A stretch of DNA of 64,000 nt, taken from positions 1 to 64,000 of the forward strand of contig DDTN01000045.1 of the NCBI GenBank assembly GCA_002344355.1, given 5' to 3'. The stretch's first letter is position 1; every line of letters begins with the position of its first letter. Below are positions 53,077 through 61,576 of this stretch, one piece after another. The DNA comes from Proteobacteria bacterium UBA2363. GTDB taxonomy: Bacteria > Pseudomonadota > Gammaproteobacteria > Xanthomonadales > UBA2363. Below the pieces are notes generated by a model. It ran no database searches. It worked only from the letters and a program-made list of their open reading frames with translations, and had not been told where the DNA came from. Both the position numbers and the translations under genes were made by a program.

Positions 53077-53097
53077 GGGTCCCGGGTCCCGGGTCCC
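53077..53097. repeat. (GGGTCCC)x3 heptamer tract
   Basis: Three perfect tandem GGGTCCC units ending 6 bp from the pilU stop. Each unit is nearly its own reverse complement (GGGACCC), so the tract can fold or be read the same from either strand. Confidence 0.85.
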
Positions 53098-53103
53098 GTC
53101 ACC

Positions 53104-54204
53104 TCAGTACATCGCCTCCTGCTCCGCATCGTTCAGCGTGCTCGCGCCCTCGCTCAGGCGCATGCGCAGGGCCAGGCCCTCGCGGGAGTCGGCGTGCGCG
53201 AGCGCCTCCTCGCGGCTGATCCGGCGTTCCTGGTAGAGCCGGTACAGGGCCTGGTCGAAGCTCTGCATGCCGTTCTCCAGGCTGCGCTCCATCGCCTCCT
53301 TGAGCTCGTTGAGGCGGCCGCCGCGGATGATGTCGCGGGTCAGCGGCGTGTTGATCAGCAGTTCCACCGCCGGCACCCGGCGGCTGTCGACGCCCACGCA
53401 CAGGCGCTGGCTGACGATCGCCTGCAGGTTCATCGACAGGTTCATCAGCGTGGTGTGCTTGGTGCTCTCGGGGAAGAAGCTGAGGATGCGGTCGAGGGTC
53501 TGGTCGGCGTTGTTGGCGTGCAGCGTGGTCAGGCACAGGTGGCCGGTCTCGGAGAACGAGATCGCCGCCTCCATGGTCTCCTTGTCCAGGATCTCGCCGA
53601 TCATGATGACGTCGGGCGCCTCGCGCATCGCGTTGCGCAGGGCGGTGTGGTAGCTGTGGGTGTCGAAGCCGACCTCGCGCTGGTTGATCAGCGAGCGCTT
53701 GTGCCGGTGCAGGAACTCGACCGGGTCCTCGATGGTGAGGATGTGGCCGCTGGCCTGCTCGTTGCGGTGGTCGATCATCGCCGCCAGGGTGGTCGACTTG
53801 CCCGAGCCGGTGGCGCCGGCGACCACGATCAGGCCGCGCGGCCGCATAACCAGTTCCTTGAGGATCGGCGGCAGGCCGAGGTTCTCGATGCGCGGCAGCT
53901 CGGTCTTGACGTTGCGGATGACGATCGCGACCTCGTTGCGCTGCCGGAAGATGTTGACGCGGAAGCGGCCGATCTGCGGCCGGCTCACCGCCAGGTTCAT
54001 CTCCCAGGCGCGCTCGAACTCGGCGGCCTGCATGTCGTCCATCAGGGCGTTGGCGAACGCCTCCACGGCGGTGCTGGCCAGCGCGGTCGAACCGACCGCG
54101 CGCATGCGGCCCTCGACCTTCAGGTAGGGCGGCGCGCCGACGCTCAGGAACAGGTCCGAGCCGCCCTTGTCCACCATCAGGCGCAGATACGGATCGACAT
54201 CCAT
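53104..54204 (-). CDS. pilU: Type IV pilus retraction ATPase PilU
   Basis: 366 residues from ATG 54204. The N-terminal PAS-like part starts DPYLRLMVDKGGSDLFLSVGAPPYLKVEG. The ATPase core has Walker A GATGSGKST, the Asp box in LTIEDPVEFLH, Walker B VIMIGEILD (Gly-Glu) and the His box LTTLHANNA. The long C-terminal tail after RISREEALAHADS, ending STLNDAEQEAMY, fits PilU rather than PilT. PilU assists PilT in pilus retraction. pilT is not adjacent. Confidence 0.92.
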   Translation of the reverse strand: MDVDPYLRLMVDKGGSDLFLSVGAPPYLKVEGRMRAVGSTALASTAVEAFANALMDDMQAAEFERAWEMNLAVSRPQIGRFRVNIFRQRNEVAIVIRNVKTELPRIENLGLPPILKELVMRPRGLIVVAGATGSGKSTTLAAMIDHRNEQASGHILTIEDPVEFLHRHKRSLINQREVGFDTHSYHTALRNAMREAPDVIMIGEILDKETMEAAISFSETGHLCLTTLHANNADQTLDRILSFFPESTKHTTLMNLSMNLQAIVSQRLCVGVDSRRVPAVELLINTPLTRDIIRGGRLNELKEAMERSLENGMQSFDQALYRLYQERRISREEALAHADSREGLALRMRLSEGASTLNDAEQEAMY

Positions 54205-54249
54205 GGCCCAGCTTCCCCCGGCTCGCGGCCACCGGGCCGCCTGCGCTGG

Positions 54250-54255
54250 ATCATA
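54250..54255 (-). promoter_or_regulatory. -10 box (TATGAT) for pilU
   Basis: Minus-strand TATGAT 45 nt before ATG 54204; the match to TATAAT is 5 of 6. No clear -35. Confidence 0.5.
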
Positions 54256-54305
54256 ACGGAATCCGCCAAGGCGCCGATCGGCCACCGGGGCGGCTTCGCA
54301 AGTCA

Positions 54306-54333
54306 TTGAAAATACGGTTAAACCGCGTTTAAC
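54306..54333 (+). promoter_or_regulatory. Promoter-like site with perfect inverted repeat (operator candidate)
   Basis: TTGAAA at 54306-54311 and TTTAAC at 54328-54333 are spaced by 16 nt. Overlapping the second hexamer is the perfect palindrome GTTAAAC-CGC-GTTTAAC (54317-54333). Such an AT-rich dyad stands out in this GC-rich sequence and suggests binding of a dimeric regulator controlling DUF465 and possibly pilU. Confidence 0.5.
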
Positions 54334-54666
54334 GTGGGCTTGTGCCGGCGGCCCCGGAGGAGTAGCGTAGGGATCGCGCGGCCCTGCGTCCGCGCGGACC
54401 GCCATGACCCAGATCCTCGATCACTGCCAGCCTCGTCGCCGTGGCGCCTGCCGCGGCCACGGGGCGGTGGCAGGCAGGCAGGACGATCCGCGATACCGCA
54501 CCTTCGCCGCGCCCTCCGTGCCGGCAAGGCTGGCCACCGGCCAGCCGCCCCGCCAGCGCATCGCGCCCCCCGGGCGCGCATCGGGAATCCCCGCCACCGG
54601 CCCCGGGCCGGGCCTCGCCGCGCGCGGGGCCCGGAGGGTGGCCGTCCCACCACGAGGAGAACGTTG

Positions 54667-54894
54667 ATGTTCGAGAACCAGAAGGACCAGGTCGAGACGC
54701 TGATGAGCGCCAATCCGGAGTTCCGCAGCCTCTACCAGCGCCACCAGGAGCTGGACAAGAAGGTCCAGGACGCCGAGCTGGGCGTGCTGCCGATCGACGA
54801 CGTGACGCTGGCCCGGATGAAGAAGGAGAAGCTGTGGGCGAAGGACCGCCTGACCCACATGTTCGAGCACCAGGAACAGGCTGCCGCCCACTGA
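54667..54894 (+). CDS. DUF465 (YdcH-like) small protein
   Basis: 75 residues from ATG 54667 with AGGAGA 7 nt upstream. It is a single helical hairpin: NPEFRSLYQRHQELDKKVQDAELG ... VTLARMKKEKLWAKDRLTHMFEHQ. The H-x-LD-x-x-I/V and LKKEKLxLKD blocks define the DUF465 family. Function is not established. It is separated from the cysteine genes by a 308-bp gap. Confidence 0.92.
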   Translation: MFENQKDQVETLMSANPEFRSLYQRHQELDKKVQDAELGVLPIDDVTLARMKKEKLWAKDRLTHMFEHQEQAAAH

Positions 54895-54904
54895 CCCGGC
54901 CGGC

Positions 54905-54953
54905 GCGGCGGGTGGCTGCGGCGCGCCTGGCGCGACCGCGGCGAACCCGCCGC
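54905..54953 (+). terminator. Compound stem-loop downstream of the DUF465 gene
   Basis: GCGGCGGGT (54905-54913) pairs perfectly with ACCCGCCGC (54945-54953); the 31-nt interior can form a further GCGC stem. It lies 11 bp past the DUF465 stop. No T-tract. Confidence 0.45.
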
Positions 54954-55123
54954 CAGGGGGGAAGGCGGGACGCGCCTGAGCCGTCGACCGGGCGGGGTTC
55001 GTCCGCTCTGCACGCGCTTCGCGCCTGGCGGCGCCCGCCGCAGCAAGCCGGAGCGTCCGCCCCGAAACCGCCCGCCACCGGGCCGGCCGGCCGGCCGCGC
55101 ACCGGGGGGCGTGCCCGACGGGC

Positions 55124-55129
55124 TACAAT
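55124..55129 (+). promoter_or_regulatory. -10 box (TACAAT) upstream of cystathionine beta-synthase
   Basis: TACAAT in the GGCTACAATCGGCG context, 74 nt before ATG 55203. The match to TATAAT is 5 of 6; no -35 recognised. Confidence 0.5.
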
Positions 55130-55202
55130 CGGCGCTCCCTTCACGGCCCGGGCGCCCGTTCGCGCGGACTGCCCCGGTCGCCAACGGACCGCCACCCAGA
55201 CC

Positions 55203-56570
<1,368 letters not shown>

Positions 56571-56648
56571 CCCGGCCGCGCCGGCGCCGGCGGCGAACGC
56601 CCCGCGACGCCGGTCCGACGCCCCCATTCCAACGATTCCGGACCCGAC

Positions 56649-57812
56649 ATGACCGACACCCGCGACCTGGGCCTTGGCACCCGCGCCATCCACGCCGGCC
56701 AGCAGCCCGATCCCAGCACCGGCGCCGTGATGACGCCGATCTACGCGACCTCGACCTACGTGCAGGCCAGTCCGGGCGTGCACCAGGGCTTCGAGTACTC
56801 GCGCAGCCACAACCCGACCCGGTTCGCCTGGGAGCGCTGCATCGCGGCGCTGGAAGGCGGCCGCCAGGGCTATGCGTTCGCCTCCGGGCTGGCCGCCACC
56901 GCCACCGTGCTGGATGCCCTGGACAGCGGCAGCCACGTGATCTGCATGGACGACGTCTACGGCGGCACCTACCGGCTGTTCGAGCGCGTGCGCCGGCGCA
57001 GCGCCAACCTGGAGTTCAGCTTCGTCGACCTCGGCGACGCCGGGGCCCTGGCCGCCGCGGTGCGCCCGAACACGCGCCTGATCTGGGCCGAGACGCCGAC
57101 CAACCCGATGCTGAAGATCCTCGACATCCGGGCCCTGGCCGACTTCGCGCGCGCCCGCGGCATCCGCCTGGCGGTCGACAACACCTTCGCGACGCCGGTG
57201 CTGCAGCGGCCGCTGGAGCAGGGCGCGCACCTGGTCATGCACTCGGCGACCAAGTACCTCAACGGCCACAGCGACATGGTCGGCGGCGTGCTGGTGGTCG
57301 GCGACGACGCCGAGCTGGCCGAACAGCTCACCTTCCTGCAGAACGCCGTCGGCGGCGTGCAGGGCCCGTTCGACAGCTTCCTGGCCCTGCGCGGCGTCAA
57401 GACCCTGCACCTGCGCATGCGCGCCCACTGCGAGAACGCCCTGGCCCTGGCGCAGTGGCTGGAAAAGCATCCGGCGGTCGACAAGGTCATCTACCCGGGC
57501 CTGTCCAGCCACCCTCAGCACGAGCTGGCCCGGCGCACCCTGGACGGCTTCGGCGGCATGATCAGCCTGTACGTGCGCGGCGGCGCCGCCGCCGCGACCC
57601 GCTTCCTGGAGCGCTGCCGGCTGTTCGCCCTGGCCGAGTCGCTCGGCGGCGTCGAGAGCCTGGTCAACCACCCGGCGATCATGACCCACGCCAGCGTCCC
57701 GCCCGAGCGCCGGGCCGCGCTCGGCATCGCCGACAACCTGGTGCGGCTGTCGGTGGGCATCGAGGACCTCGAAGACCTCAGGGCCGAACTCGACGACGCG
57801 TTGGGCGACTGA
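56649..57812 (+). CDS. Cystathionine gamma-synthase/gamma-lyase family PLP enzyme
   Basis: 387 residues. The Cys/Met-metabolism PLP fold begins TRAIHAGQQPDPSTGAVMTPIYATSTYVQ; the PLP-bound Lys is in HSATKYLNGHSDMVGG; the cofactor-stacking Tyr is in FEYSRSHNPTR. A C-terminal SLGGVESLVNHPAIMTHASVP precedes the substrate loop. The same fold makes or breaks cystathionine; coupling to the beta-synthase gene suggests the lyase direction (cystathionine to cysteine), but sequence alone does not settle it. Confidence 0.93.
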   Translation: MTDTRDLGLGTRAIHAGQQPDPSTGAVMTPIYATSTYVQASPGVHQGFEYSRSHNPTRFAWERCIAALEGGRQGYAFASGLAATATVLDALDSGSHVICMDDVYGGTYRLFERVRRRSANLEFSFVDLGDAGALAAAVRPNTRLIWAETPTNPMLKILDIRALADFARARGIRLAVDNTFATPVLQRPLEQGAHLVMHSATKYLNGHSDMVGGVLVVGDDAELAEQLTFLQNAVGGVQGPFDSFLALRGVKTLHLRMRAHCENALALAQWLEKHPAVDKVIYPGLSSHPQHELARRTLDGFGGMISLYVRGGAAAATRFLERCRLFALAESLGGVESLVNHPAIMTHASVPPERRAALGIADNLVRLSVGIEDLEDLRAELDDALGD

Positions 57813-58122
57813 TCCGGGCCGCCGCGCGCCGCGCGGCACGCTCGCGCACGGCAACCCGGCGGATCCGGCGGGCTGTCGCCAGGCATGGACCGGCCGATCC
57901 GGCGCCGGGCGTGCGCGCCCGGTCCGCCTGCGGCGCTGCCCGGCCACCGTGCGCCGGCGATCGCCCGACAGCCTGGCCGGTGCCGATTGGCGGTTTCCCC
58001 ATGTAACATGCTGCGGCTCATGCGCCGGATGGCGGGTGACGCGGCGGAATGCGGAGCTCCTCGGGCATCCGGCCGGCGCGACCGACCTCGGCCGCACCCA
58101 CTCCCACGAACCGCCCGCGTCC
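57813..58122. other. 310-bp gap upstream of the sugar-amine gene cluster
   Basis: No gene. Around 57987-58009 the sequence is less GC-rich (TTGGCG, then TGTAACAT 9 nt later), but the spacing is too short for a standard promoter. The cluster promoter must lie in this gap. Confidence 0.4.
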
Positions 58123-59220
58123 ATGCTCGCCATCAACGACCTGAAGCGCCACCAGGAGGCCTGCAGCGTGCGCGTCGCGGCCGCGGTACAGGCCGTGCTC
58201 GACAGCGGCTGGTACGTGCTTGGTCCCAACGTCGGCGAGTTCGAGCGCGAGTTCGCAGACTACTGCGGCGTCGCCCATTGCGTGGGCGTCGGCAACGGCA
58301 CCGACGCGATCGAGCTGGCGCTGCGCGCGCTCGGCCTGCGCGCCGGCGACAGGGTGCTGCTCGCCGCCAATGCCGGGATGTACGCGACCGGCGTGCTGCT
58401 CGGACTGGGCTGCATCCCTGTGTTCGCGGATGTCGACGAGCGCACCCAGCTCCTCGACGCGACGGCGCTGGCGGCCCGTCCGGACCACGACGTGCGGGCC
58501 GTGGTGGTCACCCACCTGTACGGGCGCATGGCCGACATGAAGGCGGTCGCCGCGCTCTGCCGCACCCGCGGCTGGCTGCTGGTCGAGGACTGCGCCCAGG
58601 CCCATGGCGCCCGGCGCGATGGCCGCGCCGCCGGCAGCTTCGGCGATGCGGCGACCTTCAGCTTCTACCCGACCAAGAACCTCGGCGCCCTGGGCGACGG
58701 CGGCGCGGTGGTCACCGGCTCGGAGGAGACGGCGGACCGCCTGCGCCTGCTGCGCCAGTACGGATGGCGCCGCAAGTATGTCGTGGAACTCGGCGGCGGG
58801 CGGAACTCCCGGCTCGACGAGCTCCAGGCCGCCATCCTCCGCGCCAAGCTGCCGGATCTGGACGGCTGGAACGCCCGGCGCAGGGCGATCGCCGACCGGT
58901 ACCGGCGCGGCATCGTCAACCCGGCGGTCGACCTTCCCGAGGACGGCGCGCAGGACTACGTCTCCCACCTCTTCGTGGTGCGCGCCCGCCCGCGCGATTC
59001 GCTCAAGGCGCACCTGGCCGGCGAGGGGATCGCCGCCGACGTCCACTATCCCGTCCCCGACCACCGGCAACCGGCGATCGCCGACCGCTTTCCGGACCTG
59101 GCCCTTCCGGTCACCGAGCGCCTGGCGGGCGAGGTGCTCACCCTGCCGTGCTTCCCGGAAATGCTCGACGAGGAGGTCGACCGGGTGGTGGCCGCGGTGA
59201 ACCGCTGGCAGCCGCGATGA
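58123..59220 (+). CDS. DegT/DnrJ/EryC1-family sugar aminotransferase (FdtB/WxcK-like)
   Basis: 365 residues from ATG 58123. It is a fold-type I PLP enzyme with NGTDAIELALRALGL, the Asp/Gln pair in LVEDCAQAHGARRDG, the PLP Lys in TFSFYPTKNLGALGDGGAVV and the acceptor loop QYGWRRKYVVELGGGRNSRLDELQAA. It would aminate a dTDP-3-keto-6-deoxyhexose, the step before the acetyltransferase/ketoisomerase encoded two genes downstream. The next gene overlaps its stop by 4 bp. Confidence 0.93.
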   Translation: MLAINDLKRHQEACSVRVAAAVQAVLDSGWYVLGPNVGEFEREFADYCGVAHCVGVGNGTDAIELALRALGLRAGDRVLLAANAGMYATGVLLGLGCIPVFADVDERTQLLDATALAARPDHDVRAVVVTHLYGRMADMKAVAALCRTRGWLLVEDCAQAHGARRDGRAAGSFGDAATFSFYPTKNLGALGDGGAVVTGSEETADRLRLLRQYGWRRKYVVELGGGRNSRLDELQAAILRAKLPDLDGWNARRRAIADRYRRGIVNPAVDLPEDGAQDYVSHLFVVRARPRDSLKAHLAGEGIAADVHYPVPDHRQPAIADRFPDLALPVTERLAGEVLTLPCFPEMLDEEVDRVVAAVNRWQPR

Positions 59221-60164
59221 ACTCGCTGGTGATCCCGGTCTACCGCAACGCCGAGTCGCTGCCGCGGCTGCTCGGCGTGCTGGCCGGGTTGCACCGCGAC
59301 CTCGGCGAGGACCTCGAGGTGGTGTTCGTGGTCGATGGCAGCCCCGATGCCAGCGCCGCCATCCTGAGGGAGCGGCTGCCCGCGCAGCCTTATGCCTCGC
59401 GGCTCGTCCTGCTGGCCAGGAACTTCGGCGCGTTCGCGGCGATCCGCGCAGGTCTCGAGCAGGCCGGCGGCGACCGCTTCGCGGTGATGGCCGCCGACCT
59501 GCAGGAGCCACCCGAGCTCATGCAGGAGTTCTTCCGCATCCTCGCCTCGGGCGAGGCCGATGTCGTGGTCGGCACGCGGCGGTCGCGCAGCGACCCCTGG
59601 CTGAGCAGGATGTTCTCTTCGGCCTTCTGGGGCCTGTATAGACGCTTCGTCATCCGCGACATCCCGCCGGGCGGGGTCGATGTGTTCGCCTGCAGCGGCG
59701 CCTTCCGCAATCAACTGCTCGCGCTGAACGAGAGCCGCAGCTCCCTGGTCGGCCAACTGTTCTGGCTGGGCTTCCGCCGCAGCGTGGTCGAGTACGACCG
59801 GCAGTCGCGGCAGGAAGGGCGCAGCGCCTGGGGCTTCCGGCGCAAGCTGGATTACCTGCTGGACAGCCTGTACGCCTTCTCCGATCTGCCGGTCCGCCTG
59901 CTGCTCGGCGTCGGGCTGGCGTCCCTGCTGGCCGGCCTGGCGATCGCCGTGGTGGCCGTCGTGGCCCGGCTGTCCGGCTACATCGATGTGCCGGGGTACA
60001 CCCCGATCCTGGTCTCGGTGCTGCTGTTCGGCGGCTTCAACGCCCTCGGACTCGGCATCGTCGGCACCTATGCATGGCGGGCCTACGAGAACTCCAAGGG
60101 CCGGCCGCTGGCCGTGGTGATGTCGGCGTCGCGTTTCCCCGGCAACCCGCGAGGAAGTCCATGA
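59217..60164 (+). CDS. GT2-family glycosyltransferase, GtrB/dolichol-phosphate-mannose-synthase-like
   Basis: 315 residues. The GT-A domain starts MNSLVIPVYRNAESLPRLL and has FVVDGSPDASAA, NFGAFAAIRAGLEQA, and the metal motif in VMAADLQEPPELMQEF. Two C-terminal helices follow (~225-250, LLLGVGLASLLAGLAIAVVAVVA; ~260-285, ILVSVLLFGGFNALGLGIVGTYAWR). This is the plan of enzymes that move a sugar from an NDP donor to undecaprenyl phosphate, as GtrB does in O-antigen modification. It overlaps both neighbours by 4 bp. Confidence 0.92.
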   Translation: MNSLVIPVYRNAESLPRLLGVLAGLHRDLGEDLEVVFVVDGSPDASAAILRERLPAQPYASRLVLLARNFGAFAAIRAGLEQAGGDRFAVMAADLQEPPELMQEFFRILASGEADVVVGTRRSRSDPWLSRMFSSAFWGLYRRFVIRDIPPGGVDVFACSGAFRNQLLALNESRSSLVGQLFWLGFRRSVVEYDRQSRQEGRSAWGFRRKLDYLLDSLYAFSDLPVRLLLGVGLASLLAGLAIAVVAVVARLSGYIDVPGYTPILVSVLLFGGFNALGLGIVGTYAWRAYENSKGRPLAVVMSASRFPGNPRGSP

Positions 60165-61111
60165 CCCAGCCCTTCGTGCACCCCGCGGCGCTTTGCGAGA
60201 GCGCCAGCATCGGCCCCGGCACCCGCATCTGGGCCTTCGCGCACGTCCTGCCCGGCGCCGTGATCGGCGCCGACTGCAACATCTGCGACAACGTCTTCAT
60301 CGAGAACCAGGTCGTCCTCGGCGACCGGGTTACGGTCAAGTGCGGTGTCCAGCTCTGGGATGGCCTGACGCTCGAGGACGACGTCTTCATCGGGCCGAAC
60401 GCCACCTTCTGCAACGACCGGTTCCCGCGCAGCAGGCAGCACCTCGCCGAGTATCCGCGGACGCTGGTCCGCCGCGGTGCCTCGATCGGCGCCAACGCCA
60501 CCATCCTGCCGGGGCTGGTGGTCGGCGCCAACGCCATGGTCGGTGCCGGGGCGGTGGTGACCCGGTCGGTGCCGGCCAATGCCATCGTGGTCGGCAATCC
60601 GGCGCGGATCGTCGGCTACGCCGACGCCGCGAGCACAGCCACCGCCACGGCCACCGCCGTGGGGACACGGCTTGCGGAGGGCGTCGATCACCTGCCGCTG
60701 GCCGTCGCCGGCGCCTCGCTGCACCGGATTCCCCACGTCCGCGACCTGCGCGGCAGCCTCCATGCGCTGGAATTCGAGAGGCAGGTGCCGTTCCCGGTCA
60801 GGCGCGCCTTCATGGTGCATGGCGTGCCTTCGCGGGAGGTCAGGGGCGAGCACGCGCACCGTCTGTGCCACCAGTTCCTGGTCTGCCCGGCCGGCAGCTG
60901 CGCGGTGGTCGTCGACGACGGCCGGCAACGCGCCGAGGTCGTGCTGGACGATCCCGGCATCGGCCTGCACATGGCGCCCATGGTCTGGGGCATCCAGTAC
61001 AAGTACTCCGCCGACGCCCTGCTGCTGGTGCTCGCCTCCGAGCACTACGACCCGGACGACTACATCCGAGACTATGAGGCGTTCCTCGCCGCGGTCCGGT
61101 CCCGACCATGA
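60161..61111 (+). CDS. WxcM-like fusion: sugar N-acetyltransferase plus 3,4-ketoisomerase
   Basis: 316 residues. Residues ~1-155 are a left-handed beta-helix acetyltransferase with hexapeptide repeats (ASIGPGTRIWAFAHVLPGAVIGADCNICDNVFIENQVVLG) and the catalytic His region in NATFCNDRFPRSRQ. A Thr/Ala linker (~170-180) joins a cupin domain, FdtA/QdtA type (HVRDLRGSLHALEFERQVPFPVRRAFMVHGVPSREVRGEHAHRLCHQFLVCPAGSCAVVVDDG), with the conserved RGEHAH. Together they make the keto-sugar (3,4-ketoisomerase) and acetylate the 3-amino product, as for dTDP-Fuc3NAc-type sugars. The order acetyltransferase then isomerase matches Xanthomonas WxcM. Confidence 0.9.
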   Translation: MTQPFVHPAALCESASIGPGTRIWAFAHVLPGAVIGADCNICDNVFIENQVVLGDRVTVKCGVQLWDGLTLEDDVFIGPNATFCNDRFPRSRQHLAEYPRTLVRRGASIGANATILPGLVVGANAMVGAGAVVTRSVPANAIVVGNPARIVGYADAASTATATATAVGTRLAEGVDHLPLAVAGASLHRIPHVRDLRGSLHALEFERQVPFPVRRAFMVHGVPSREVRGEHAHRLCHQFLVCPAGSCAVVVDDGRQRAEVVLDDPGIGLHMAPMVWGIQYKYSADALLLVLASEHYDPDDYIRDYEAFLAAVRSRP

Positions 61112-61135
61112 CCGGGACGTCTCCAGGCTTGCCCG

Positions 61136-61576
61136 GTGAGCCTCGCGGACATGGTCGCGGAACCCGCTGATCCGGCCGGCGGCCCGCTGGCCGGCCAGTT
61201 CGCGCGTTTCCTGGTCGCGGGCCTGGCCAGCACGGCCGGCAGCTACCTGGTCTTCGTGCTCCTGCTGCAGGTCCTGCACCGGCAAGCCGCCTATGCGCTG
61301 GCGTTCCTGTCCGGCCTGCTGATCGGCTACGGGCTCAACGCCACCTGGACGTTCCGTTCGCGGCATTCGATGCTGCGGCTGGGTCTGTATCCGCTGGCCT
61401 ACCTGCCGCAGCTCGGGCTAGGCGCGGCCCTGCTGGAGGTGCTGGTGGCGGGTCTGGGCCTCCCTGCGGAGCTGGCCGTGCTGTTCGTCATCGCGGCCTC
61501 GGTGCCGGTCAATTTCCTCATCATGCGCCTGATCTTCCGTCGCACCGGCGGCGTCCGGCAGCACGGCCAGCCATGA
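61136..61576 (+). CDS. GtrA-family lipid-linked sugar flippase-like membrane protein
   Basis: 146 residues from GTG 61136; an ATG at 61151 is a close alternative. Four helices with the GtrA hallmark FARFLVAGLASTAGSYLVFVLL ... YALAFLSGLLIGYGLNATWTFRSRH (the N-x-x-WTF signature). It should flip undecaprenyl-phosphate sugar across the inner membrane, the step between GtrB and the final transferase. It lies between the WxcM-like gene (24 bp) and the large membrane protein (4-bp overlap). Confidence 0.88.
   Translation: MSLADMVAEPADPAGGPLAGQFARFLVAGLASTAGSYLVFVLLLQVLHRQAAYALAFLSGLLIGYGLNATWTFRSRHSMLRLGLYPLAYLPQLGLGAALLEVLVAGLGLPAELAVLFVIAASVPVNFLIMRLIFRRTGGVRQHGQP

Larger units (their letters stand above)
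52753..53103. other. 351-bp gap holding paired heptamer repeats between the WYL regulator and pilU
   Basis: No gene. The gap is bracketed by three GGGACTC units (52808-52828) and three GGGTCCC units (53077-53097). The interior has no reliable promoter hexamer or hairpin. Confidence 0.6.
54205..54666. other. 462-bp divergent gap between pilU and the DUF465 gene
   Basis: Holds the pilU -10 box, an AT-rich island at 54301-54335 with a perfect inverted repeat, and ~330 bp of very GC-rich sequence before the DUF465 start in which no gene is credible. The long leader to DUF465 could carry a regulatory structure or small RNA, but I cannot define one. Confidence 0.55.
54895..55202. other. 308-bp gap between DUF465 and cystathionine beta-synthase genes
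   Basis: Contains the compound hairpin at its left end and a TACAAT hexamer at 55124-55129 towards its right end. No gene seen. Confidence 0.6.

Noticed and set aside
54404..54667. Possible small gene in the pilU-DUF465 gap
   Set aside because: The frame is Arg/Pro/Gly low complexity, lacks a ribosome-binding site and would end at the DUF465 ribosome-binding site; better read as leader sequence.
56571..56648. CCGGCGCCGG palindrome between the transsulfuration genes as a terminator
   Set aside because: It has no loop and no T-tract; simple GC palindromes of this length are expected in this composition.
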